Assembly (NCBI GenBank): GCA_002503395.1
Contig: DARQ01000028.1
Coordinates: 1-13,921, forward strand
Direction of reading: 5' to 3'
DNA from: Euryarchaeota archaeon UBA60
Lineage (GTDB): Archaea; Thermoplasmatota; Poseidoniia; Poseidoniales; Poseidoniaceae
DNA length: 13,921 nucleotides
The translations under genes were made by a program, and so were the position numbers. Position 1 is the first letter of the stretch. Every line of letters starts with the position of its first letter. Below the pieces are notes generated by a model. It made no database searches. It saw nothing but the letters and a program-made list of their open reading frames with translations, and had not been told where the DNA came from. Positions 4,745-12,865 of this stretch are shown here, one piece after another.

Positions 4745-7700
4745 ATGGAGATGATATCGCGACGGCCACGTGATACCGAACCCCCGAATCGCCCCCTTCC
4801 GCTAATATATGATGAGGATGAGGTCGCACGACTTCGGGGCCTCACCATGATAGAAGATAAGTTGATACAATCCATTGTAGATAAAAACCGACAGAACTCA
4901 AAATCATTCTTCATCGTCATGATGTTCCTGCTCTCCAGCCTGGGATTGATGACCGGCGCGTTCATCGATGCCGGCCATGTTCCAGAGACCGGCTTGGTCG
5001 AAGTTTCGAGGAACCCAACCCCCCTGTCAAGTGCCCAGAGCACCCACCAAGGTGGCCAAGGTGATTGGAACGGGGCGATGCACGGGGTGCAGAGAGGCAC
5101 CGAGATGCACCCGGTATTTCTCGATACCCAATACTCCGATTACGGGGTGATGAATGGCAAGATCAACGATTTGGATATGCTCGCTCTTCTCTATGCCGGC
5201 TCGCGGCAATCTCTGCTGGAAGAGACCATGGCCGATGATCACGACAACGATGGCATCCCTGACTTGACCGATCTGGACGACGATAACGACGGTGCTTACG
5301 ACCTACTCGAGCGCTTCGACGGTTGCTGGTCGACCGACCCCTATGACCACGATAATGACGGTGTCTTAGATTTACTCGACATGGATGACGATAATGACGG
5401 AATCCTTGAGGGGCCAATCGATTATGAGTATCTTGAAGGTCTTGGCCTCGACCCCCGAAATGTCTCGACCGACCGCTTCGTCAACCAGTCGACGGTGCAC
5501 CCTTGGACCATGACCGTGGTCGGCCCTGGCTATCTTGCCGACCAAAACCCATGGGACCACGACAACGATGGTGTGCCCGATGAGGACAACGACGGCTCGG
5601 GCGCTGGCCGCTACGACGAGGACGATGACAATGATGGGCGCATCGACCAGTTCCGCTGGCAGTGCGATGCCGATAATGACGGTGACCAGGACTACTTCGA
5701 CGATGATGATGACGATGACGGATTGAAGGATTGGCTCGACGCCGATCCCTACAACGCCTCGGTCACCATCTCGATGGCCTCCAGCGGCAACATGTACAAT
5801 GCCGCAACTTTGTGGACATTTGACCAATACCGCACCTACTCGCACGGCCTCAATTATGTGACCATGGAGGCGGCGCAACACCCGGGTAGTGCGACCTTCA
5901 CCGACATTTGGGATGGTGACCTCGATGGTGACGGAATCCCCAATTTCATAGATCCGGACAACGATAATGACGGTCTGCCCGACTCCTCGGATACCGATGA
6001 TGATAACGACGGCATTCTCGATATGTTCGACCCCGATGACGATAATGACGGCATTCGCGATGTCTGTTGGGATATCGACACCAATGGCGATGGGCTCAAC
6101 GATTACACCGGCACCGACACCTCACCATATGCAACCCCCGGTGGCGATACCGATGGCGTGGCGGGAATTGATTGTGAGTTGGATTATGACAAGGATGCCG
6201 ACGACGACCGCTGGCGGCCATTCGACAAGAATTACAACGGGATTTGGGATTGGTTGGACAGCGAGCTAGGTGGCACGACCACTCCCGACGATGCCTTCCA
6301 GACACAATTCAACGCCTCGGACATTCCCAACGATATGGATAATGATGGAGTCAACAACAGCGTCGACGCCTACCCACTCACAAAAAACAGTGAGGTTGCG
6401 ACCTGGAATTGCCCGACCATGTTAACCCCCAACCCGGCCAACCCCGACCCGAGATGCACAACCGAGCGCGCCTCGACCTCCGGCTTCAATGACTGGGATG
6501 GTGACGGAATCCACAACTGGATAGATATCGATGACGATGGCGACGGAATTATCGATTTCCTCGACATCGATTGGGATTGTGATTTCGACAATGATGCCGA
6601 CCTGCACAATATGAACGGCAGCAAGTATCGTGATGACGGGCCGAACGATGTCGATTCAGATATCGATGGCGATGGGCTTGAGAATGATATCGATTGGGAT
6701 GATGACAACGATGGTATACCCGACCTCTACGACCCCGATGACGGTAATTGTGGTATTATCGATTACGACCAGTCCGACAATTATTACGTCCCTTGGTATC
6801 CGATTGAGGATGGTGCGGTGACCGACGGAAGTCTGGACGGTGCCGCCGGCGGAAATTACCAAGCTAACTCGACCGACCACTGGAATCTGGTCTTCGACCT
6901 CAATCCCTTTGCCGATGTCATGCTCGACTACAACGGGAATGATTTCACCACCAACCCTCCGACCGGCGGGACGGTGCCCGAGTTCTACTGGTACTTCCTA
7001 GCTCGCTGGTCACCCTATAACGGCGGCAATGATTGGGATATCGACACTGACGGTGATTCTCTGGTCAATGGCCTCGACACCGACCAAGATGGCGATGGCA
7101 TGCCCGATTGGTGGGACCAGGACGAGGGCAATGACGGAATCCTCGATGTTAACGACATCAAGATGGGTGGCTCCTTTGATAATAGCCCATGCGGATGGAC
7201 TGCAGGCCCAACCGGCTCAGGTTTCACCTGTGGATACAGTCTGGCCTTATCCTGGCATATGCCATTGAACGGTGCCAGTGCCCAGTTCGGCTCACCATAC
7301 TCAACCCGCCCTGATGCTAATCTCAACCAAGGGGCCTTCACCCACCCCAGCGACAACAATCTCTCCTGTGCCTCTAACTGCTACCATTACCAGATTAACG
7401 GCGCCACCGAATCGGCGTTGACCTATAGTAAGATGGTCGACAATACCGACGCCTATCTCACCTGGATGGGTCTGGAAACCGGAATATGGACATGGGCCAT
7501 CGATGCCAACACCAATTCCTTCCCCGACGAAGTCGGTGCCGATCTGGAGAAAAATGACGTCGATGGTGATATCGATGGTGATGGCACCAATAACGTGGTC
7601 GACATTGATGATGACTACGATGCAATCTTTGATTGGAACGATGTCGACGATGATAACGACGGTATCTGGGATTTCTTTGAAATCGATACCGACGACGACC

Positions 7701-10700
7701 TCGACAACGACGCCGGCCAGAATAACAGCAATTTCTTCAACGGCACCAACTGTTTCGATAACGATGACGACGGTAATGACCAGGATGTCGACGAGGACGG
7801 ATGGTACAATGCGGTGTGGGACCGCGGTGAGATGAGCCAAGGCATGACAGTGCCCAGGTATTACGATGTCGACAATGATAATGACGGGGTTCCCGATGCT
7901 GAAGACCCCGATGATGATAATAACGGTATCCTCGATGTAGTACAAGAGACGATGGCCAATTGTTTTGCTGGTGAGGAGCAGGAACCGTGGGACCACGACA
8001 ACGACGGTATTGCTGACTGGGTCGATGATGACTGGGATGGCGACGGGTTAACCAATGCGGTGGAATTATCTCAACCCTATCCATTCACCGCCGCCTGGGA
8101 CCACGATAATGATGGCCTGCGCGACGATGTCGACCTCGATGACGACGCTGATGGAATGGAGGACGTTGACGAAGTATTACTGTGGCCTCTGCGCTATAAT
8201 TCCCGTTCGACCAACCCCTGGGACCATGACGATTTCGGCGGCGCCGATAATCTCGCCAACCCCAACGACCTCAGCACTGGCCCTGACGCAATCGATAATG
8301 ATGACGATAACGACAGTCGCAACGATCTTGATTTCGACCATCTGGAGGAGACCTATAATTCCGACCCGTGTGGCAGTGGTGCCCTGTCCAGCGACTGGGA
8401 CCACGATAACAATTGCATTCTCGATGAAGACGACAAGGCTCCTACCAGCATCAATCTGCAGATGCCCGATGGCCTATGGTTGGATGCCTTCTCCCCGGCA
8501 ATTTTCAAAGGCAATGTGACTTGGATCAACCCCTCGACCAGCCAAGCGGAGCCAGCACCCAATCTACCGGTTCAGGTGATAATCCAATGGGCCAACAACA
8601 ATACTACCGGACTACAGACAATCGATGTCCTGACCGACTTGACAGGTAATTTCTCGGTTGGCCAGTTCCTCTATCCCGAGACCCTCGATGTCGGTGATAA
8701 CACGACCTATCTGGTATGGGCCGAAGTGACCGAGATGTTCATTCACAACGGCGCAAAATCAACCGAGTACTACAGCGGTATCGAAGCCAATGTGACAACC
8801 GATTTCAGTGCATGGGAATATTTCCGCAGTGATGAGCAACCATTCTGGATCGACTTCAAATCGCATTATACCGCTGACTGGGACCGTGCCATCTACGATA
8901 ACCGAATCAAGCACATGCCGTTCACCTTCGAGGTTGTCGGCGGCCAATTCGGAAATCGCTCCAACCCCAGCAACTTCACCGGTTTCGATGGCAATGGCTA
9001 CCGCACCGACGGCAATGGTTTCGCCTCCCTGACCTTCGTCCAGTCTTCTGGCGGACAGGGAGTCTGGAAGCAGGTGCGCTGGAATTCGACCATGGACAAT
9101 GGCCCATTGACACTGCCCGGTGGTTTTGAGATGATTATCTGGAGCCCGACCCTGATGAAGCATACCGTCGCAGTCGATGCCCAAGGTAACGAGATTCGCT
9201 ATAATTACACCAATACCAGCATGCCTGCCGGGGATTTGGAAGTCACAGGATTCACCAATCCAACTCTGGCTGGCGAGTGGCCCTTCCCGTGGTTGCACGG
9301 TTCACGGACTGACACCTTCGCAGTTCGGGTGATGCACCGGATGTATGTCGAGGGAACCCTTGAGGTCGCTGGCATCAAGCCGATATTCTATTGGAATTCA
9401 ACCGTCAATAATGGCGATGGAACCTATGGTAATTGGGCCACCCTATTCTTGGAATCGGCTCTCGATGATGCCGGAATCTCCTATGGTTCAGCCAATGATT
9501 TCCGACCATGGCCGATGCTGTGGGATGGTAATATATCCCACCTCCCCGGGGCCGACCCTCTTCGTAATATCACCTCGCCGTTGGCGCCTTTCGTCTCATC
9601 CAACACAACTCATTGGTTTATCGCATTGACCAATGGTGGTGACTCTGAACTACCGCCGTGTGGACATTCGGACCCTGCCGACTCATCAAGCCCGATTCGC
9701 TGTGAGATCATCCCCGAGATGAGTACCGGCGATACTTTGCGAGTACGCGGGACGGTGGCTAATCGTACCCACTCCCCATGGACTGCCGATCCTGTTGCCC
9801 TGCAGGTCGATATCGATAGCAACGGTGTCTTCCAAGGCACTCAGGAGACTGCCTACATCCAGAATCCGAAGCTGCTGGATGGAGCCGCCCGTTTCGATTA
9901 CAACTGGACCTGGTACAGCCAGTATCAGGACGGCACCTACGGTCTGCGAGTCGATTTCACCAACCCGGCGTTCTACTTCACCGGCAATTCCAGCACCTTG
10001 GCGCAGACCGGCGCTTACATCAACGTCACCGTGGTAGGTACCACCGACTTCCAGATGCAGACCATCCCGCGCCTGTACCGCGGCACGAGCAAGGTCATCG
10101 AAGCCCGACTGGTAGATAATTCACTACAACCTGTGCGCGATGCGCCGGTCAACTGGACCTGGTCCTTCGATGGGCGCTCGGGCACCAACTTCACCGATTC
10201 AAACGGAATAGTGCAGATTGAATTTAACATCAGCGCCGAAGATTATCTCGGCAACTACACGCTTTCGTTCGAGTATAGTGGTGAGTATTCACCCGCCGAT
10301 GAGAAGTTTCTGGTCGGCAATACCAAACAGCAATCGGTATGGGTCGTCAGCAGGACTCATCTGGACGTTACTAAAACCGGAGAAAAGGTGGTCGGAACCG
10401 GTGATAACTGGGACTTGACGGTTCAGGTTCTCGACGATAACCAGACCATCGAAAAGGACCAGGGCGGTATCGCTCTGGCCGGTGCCATCGCCCCATATGG
10501 TGGACTGGTCGACGTCATCTTCGAAGGCACGTCTTTCAACGATGTCAAACATCGTCGCCTCATTGCCACTCTGGAGCCGAACGCCGGTTCGGTGATTCTG
10601 CCGAAGTCACAGGCTGATGGCAGCCATCTATGCTGGAATGATGCCGATGGCGATGGTAATATGGACCGCGACGCCGACGGCGACGGGGTGCTGTCGCGCA

Positions 10701-12742
10701 ATGAATCAATCGGCTGTATGCGCATTGACATATTCCCACTCGACCCACAATTGCTGAAGAGTTTGGCAGACAACAGTTTCCTCCCCGATGGATTTGGTGG
10801 AGTGAATGTGATTCTGCGCTTTGAAGAGGCACTACCAAACGAGGGCTGCGGGCCGGTTGATTTCGATCGCCTGGGCGATTCGGGTAAGTGGGATTCCTGT
10901 GTCGACATTCTCGGCAGTGACCACTTCCGGGTCGAATTACGCTACAACAGCAACGACCCGTTGCACCATGGATTCAGCCTCATCGGCAGTACCACACTTC
11001 ACGTCGATGACCAAGTGGTTTACACCAGTGAGATCGATGAACTGACCGGGCTCAACATCGAGAAGCCGATGATAGTCACCGGCCATCTCGCCGACGAGTT
11101 GGGTCAGAACCTCACAAGCCGGGCGATTCGCGTCTCCTACGAGATGCAGAACAGCAACCAAGGCCCAATCTCCTGTAATCTGGCTTTCACCGATGAATAT
11201 GGATTCTATTCGGTCAACTGTCCGCTTGACAATGTTCGTGCCGGCCAAGCATATGTGTCGGTCACCTACAATGCCTACGACAATAACGACGCCTATCGCT
11301 ACCGCAACCGTACAGTCGAGGTGACCTTCGACGTATTCTCCAACTCGACGATGATAATCTCAGAGATCGGCCCCTACCGGAATTCATTCGAGACCACCGA
11401 GGTCGAGGGCTATGGAACCGTACCGATTCTCTACCTGAAGGAGAGTTTCCACCTCGACGGCATCCTCTTGCAAGCCAACGGTCAAGCGATTGGTGGCAAG
11501 TGTCTGAACATTTACATCGACCCCGAAGAGAACAGTTACCCAATCGCCACCATCCTGACCAGTGAGGCCGATGGTACGGTTCAGTGGTACAGCGCCGACC
11601 CGACGCAGAATCCGACCTTGAAGGGAATCGAGAGGTCGGGTGATAAACTCGAAGGTCTACGTACCATCCGCGTCTCTTACGAGCCCGACATCCGGGTGCC
11701 AGGCGGTTGTGATAAGGAGACCAATGTGGTCTACAACAGCAGTTTTGCCGAGCAGATAGTAATGGTGCGCTCTAACGTGCAGATGCAACCGGAGAAGAGT
11801 TGGGCCGGATATGGCGAGAACGGCTACCGTGAAGGCGATATCGTCAGTGGCTCAGTCTCGGTGTTGCGCGACCGAATGAACCTGGCAGTCGAGGGAGAAG
11901 AGGTGCTCTTCATCCGCGAATACTGTACCAACTGCACCAATGCCGAACTTCGGGAATGGCATTTTGTAGACTCCAACTCGAGCATCACCAATGAGCAGGG
12001 AATCGCCCAGTTCAAGTGGACCTTCCCCGGTACCATCTGTGAGGGCGCGACCTGTGAAGGGAGATGGAGAATCACTGCTCACTTCCCCGGTTCGGCCTAT
12101 TTCGCCACCCTCGATCGCAATATCAGTCATGAGGTGCAACTCAACACCTTGTCGATTGTCGATGACAAGGGAGGACTGATCTCCCCGCAGACCGGATTTG
12201 CTCTGGCGATTCTAATCCTCGCGGCATCAATCGTCGGTGTACTGTGGTACAAGCGCGCTCTCGACAGGAAACGAATCGACCTGCTACGTGGTATCCTGAC
12301 CGACGCAATGATGGAATTGAAGGTTGCCAACGAATACATTGCTGTGATTTTCAACTGCTACAAGGACTTGGTGACTTTCTTCAGAAAGCACGGCTTCATG
12401 AAGAAGGTGTATGAGACCACCCGCGAATTCGAGAACGCGGTGCGTATGGCTTTCAGCATGGTGCCAAGCGACCAGTTGGACGGCTTCCTGGCAATCTTTG
12501 AAGAAGCCCGATATTCCGACCACAGCATCGGTCCGACCCACCGTGACCGGGCCATTGAGACCTTGCAGGCCATTACCACCAGCATCGATATGGCGCTGGG
12601 ACAAGAGATGATGGTCGAGCGTACCGATGCGCACTCTGCGAAACTGTATGGTGGCGGAATCAAGGCCGGTTCATTCACCGACCGAGATGGCAATATCATC
12701 ATCCAAGGTCAGAGCGACGGTGATGACGACCTCAAGATCTAG
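4745..12742 (+). CDS. Giant two-span surface protein: TSP3-like repeats, Ig-like modules and cytoplasmic DUF4129
   Basis: At 2,665 residues this fills 57% of the window. Residues 1-52 are charged and probably cytoplasmic. A span follows (about 56-75, FFIVMMFLLSSLGLMTGAF). Residues 164-1230 hold about three dozen Asp-rich motifs of the form DHDNDGIPD, as in thrombospondin type-3 calcium-binding repeats, broken by beta-rich inserts with paired cysteines. Residues 1235-2470 are Ig-like or carboxypeptidase-regulatory-like beta modules (for example TDSNGIVQIEFN, TDEYGFYSVNC) with many N-x-S/T sequons and one EF-hand-like pair near 1966-1987. A second span (2484-2502, ending WYKRAL) leads into a helical cytoplasmic domain (about 2530-2615) with HGF-x-n-ETTREFE and IFEEARYS, which fits DUF4129. 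Both termini would be inside the cell, with the stalk outside. An in-frame TAG lies four codons before the ATG, so 4745 is the earliest start; there is no ribosome site. A stalk, adhesin or surface-layer role is inference. Confidence 0.93.
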   Translation: MEMISRRPRDTEPPNRPLPLIYDEDEVARLRGLTMIEDKLIQSIVDKNRQNSKSFFIVMMFLLSSLGLMTGAFIDAGHVPETGLVEVSRNPTPLSSAQSTHQGGQGDWNGAMHGVQRGTEMHPVFLDTQYSDYGVMNGKINDLDMLALLYAGSRQSLLEETMADDHDNDGIPDLTDLDDDNDGAYDLLERFDGCWSTDPYDHDNDGVLDLLDMDDDNDGILEGPIDYEYLEGLGLDPRNVSTDRFVNQSTVHPWTMTVVGPGYLADQNPWDHDNDGVPDEDNDGSGAGRYDEDDDNDGRIDQFRWQCDADNDGDQDYFDDDDDDDGLKDWLDADPYNASVTISMASSGNMYNAATLWTFDQYRTYSHGLNYVTMEAAQHPGSATFTDIWDGDLDGDGIPNFIDPDNDNDGLPDSSDTDDDNDGILDMFDPDDDNDGIRDVCWDIDTNGDGLNDYTGTDTSPYATPGGDTDGVAGIDCELDYDKDADDDRWRPFDKNYNGIWDWLDSELGGTTTPDDAFQTQFNASDIPNDMDNDGVNNSVDAYPLTKNSEVATWNCPTMLTPNPANPDPRCTTERASTSGFNDWDGDGIHNWIDIDDDGDGIIDFLDIDWDCDFDNDADLHNMNGSKYRDDGPNDVDSDIDGDGLENDIDWDDDNDGIPDLYDPDDGNCGIIDYDQSDNYYVPWYPIEDGAVTDGSLDGAAGGNYQANSTDHWNLVFDLNPFADVMLDYNGNDFTTNPPTGGTVPEFYWYFLARWSPYNGGNDWDIDTDGDSLVNGLDTDQDGDGMPDWWDQDEGNDGILDVNDIKMGGSFDNSPCGWTAGPTGSGFTCGYSLALSWHMPLNGASAQFGSPYSTRPDANLNQGAFTHPSDNNLSCASNCYHYQINGATESALTYSKMVDNTDAYLTWMGLETGIWTWAIDANTNSFPDEVGADLEKNDVDGDIDGDGTNNVVDIDDDYDAIFDWNDVDDDNDGIWDFFEIDTDDDLDNDAGQNNSNFFNGTNCFDNDDDGNDQDVDEDGWYNAVWDRGEMSQGMTVPRYYDVDNDNDGVPDAEDPDDDNNGILDVVQETMANCFAGEEQEPWDHDNDGIADWVDDDWDGDGLTNAVELSQPYPFTAAWDHDNDGLRDDVDLDDDADGMEDVDEVLLWPLRYNSRSTNPWDHDDFGGADNLANPNDLSTGPDAIDNDDDNDSRNDLDFDHLEETYNSDPCGSGALSSDWDHDNNCILDEDDKAPTSINLQMPDGLWLDAFSPAIFKGNVTWINPSTSQAEPAPNLPVQVIIQWANNNTTGLQTIDVLTDLTGNFSVGQFLYPETLDVGDNTTYLVWAEVTEMFIHNGAKSTEYYSGIEANVTTDFSAWEYFRSDEQPFWIDFKSHYTADWDRAIYDNRIKHMPFTFEVVGGQFGNRSNPSNFTGFDGNGYRTDGNGFASLTFVQSSGGQGVWKQVRWNSTMDNGPLTLPGGFEMIIWSPTLMKHTVAVDAQGNEIRYNYTNTSMPAGDLEVTGFTNPTLAGEWPFPWLHGSRTDTFAVRVMHRMYVEGTLEVAGIKPIFYWNSTVNNGDGTYGNWATLFLESALDDAGISYGSANDFRPWPMLWDGNISHLPGADPLRNITSPLAPFVSSNTTHWFIALTNGGDSELPPCGHSDPADSSSPIRCEIIPEMSTGDTLRVRGTVANRTHSPWTADPVALQVDIDSNGVFQGTQETAYIQNPKLLDGAARFDYNWTWYSQYQDGTYGLRVDFTNPAFYFTGNSSTLAQTGAYINVTVVGTTDFQMQTIPRLYRGTSKVIEARLVDNSLQPVRDAPVNWTWSFDGRSGTNFTDSNGIVQIEFNISAEDYLGNYTLSFEYSGEYSPADEKFLVGNTKQQSVWVVSRTHLDVTKTGEKVVGTGDNWDLTVQVLDDNQTIEKDQGGIALAGAIAPYGGLVDVIFEGTSFNDVKHRRLIATLEPNAGSVILPKSQADGSHLCWNDADGDGNMDRDADGDGVLSRNESIGCMRIDIFPLDPQLLKSLADNSFLPDGFGGVNVILRFEEALPNEGCGPVDFDRLGDSGKWDSCVDILGSDHFRVELRYNSNDPLHHGFSLIGSTTLHVDDQVVYTSEIDELTGLNIEKPMIVTGHLADELGQNLTSRAIRVSYEMQNSNQGPISCNLAFTDEYGFYSVNCPLDNVRAGQAYVSVTYNAYDNNDAYRYRNRTVEVTFDVFSNSTMIISEIGPYRNSFETTEVEGYGTVPILYLKESFHLDGILLQANGQAIGGKCLNIYIDPEENSYPIATILTSEADGTVQWYSADPTQNPTLKGIERSGDKLEGLRTIRVSYEPDIRVPGGCDKETNVVYNSSFAEQIVMVRSNVQMQPEKSWAGYGENGYREGDIVSGSVSVLRDRMNLAVEGEEVLFIREYCTNCTNAELREWHFVDSNSSITNEQGIAQFKWTFPGTICEGATCEGRWRITAHFPGSAYFATLDRNISHEVQLNTLSIVDDKGGLISPQTGFALAILILAASIVGVLWYKRALDRKRIDLLRGILTDAMMELKVANEYIAVIFNCYKDLVTFFRKHGFMKKVYETTREFENAVRMAFSMVPSDQLDGFLAIFEEARYSDHSIGPTHRDRAIETLQAITTSIDMALGQEMMVERTDAHSAKLYGGGIKAGSFTDRDGNIIIQGQSDGDDDLKI
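5234..8434 (+). repeat. Thrombospondin type-3-like calcium-binding repeat array within the giant gene
   Basis: About 35-40 units of D-x-D-x-D-G-x-x-D type are seen, many in back-to-back pairs such as DHDNDG then DDDNDG. A sub-class starts with an aromatic residue (NPWDHDNDG, EPWDHDNDG, AAWDHDNDG, SDWDHDNN) and often opens a new cluster. Some units are worn (DWDCDFDNDAD, DHDDFGGAD, DGNCGIID). Inserts of about 50-150 residues break the array, mainly near residues 225-265, 335-390, 545-575, 690-765 and 810-925. At DNA level the units are related but not identical (GAT/GAC and AAC/AAT vary), so this is an old protein repeat, not a fresh DNA tandem repeat. The reverse strand gives spurious Ile/Val-rich open frames. 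Confidence 0.85.
10640..10705 (+). other. EF-hand/dockerin-like double calcium site in the Ig-like part
   Basis: Residues 1966-1987 contain DADGDG twice, the second followed by VLSRNE, which puts an acidic residue at position 12 of the loop as in an EF-hand. It lies far from the main repeat array, within the beta-rich part, and is flanked by cysteines (HLCWND before, GCMRID after) that could form a disulphide closing the loop. Confidence 0.6.
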
Positions 12743-12776
12743 GTCGCCAAACCCAAACCGCACAGTTATCCCAGAA

Positions 12777-12825
12777 CCCCATCTGGGGTGACGCTTCTCT
12801 TGGCCATAGCTGGCGTGAAAGCGTC
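12777..12825 (+). terminator. Two consecutive hairpins after the giant gene
   Basis: CCCC-ATCT-GGGG (12777-12788) is followed directly by GACGCTT (12790-12796) pairing with AAGCGTC (12819-12825) around an inner GCCA/TGGC stem (12803-12806, 12811-12814). They begin 35 bases after the stop and end 41 bases before the lipoprotein ATG. No T-run follows, so a classic archaeal terminator is not seen; the hairpins may stabilise the 3' end or modulate read-through. Confidence 0.4.
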
Positions 12826-12865
12826 GTGGAAACGATAATGTTCGATTCATTTGCCTAACTTCGCC

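Noticed and set aside
5372..5881. 169-residue minus-strand open frame
   Set aside because: Same artefact of the Asp-rich repeats; no ribosome site and no sensible protein composition.
7301..7996. 231-residue minus-strand open frame, rich in Ile and Val
   Set aside because: It is the reverse reading of the GAT/GAC repeat array, which yields ATC/GTC runs; the plus-strand frame has coherent domains and spans the region.
5234..8434. CRISPR-like or recent DNA tandem repeat
   Set aside because: The units vary in sequence and spacing, stay in one reading frame and encode calcium-binding motifs; there are no unique spacers of even length.
10423..10908. 161-residue minus-strand open frame
   Set aside because: Shadow of the giant gene; Ser/Arg-rich composition and no start signal.
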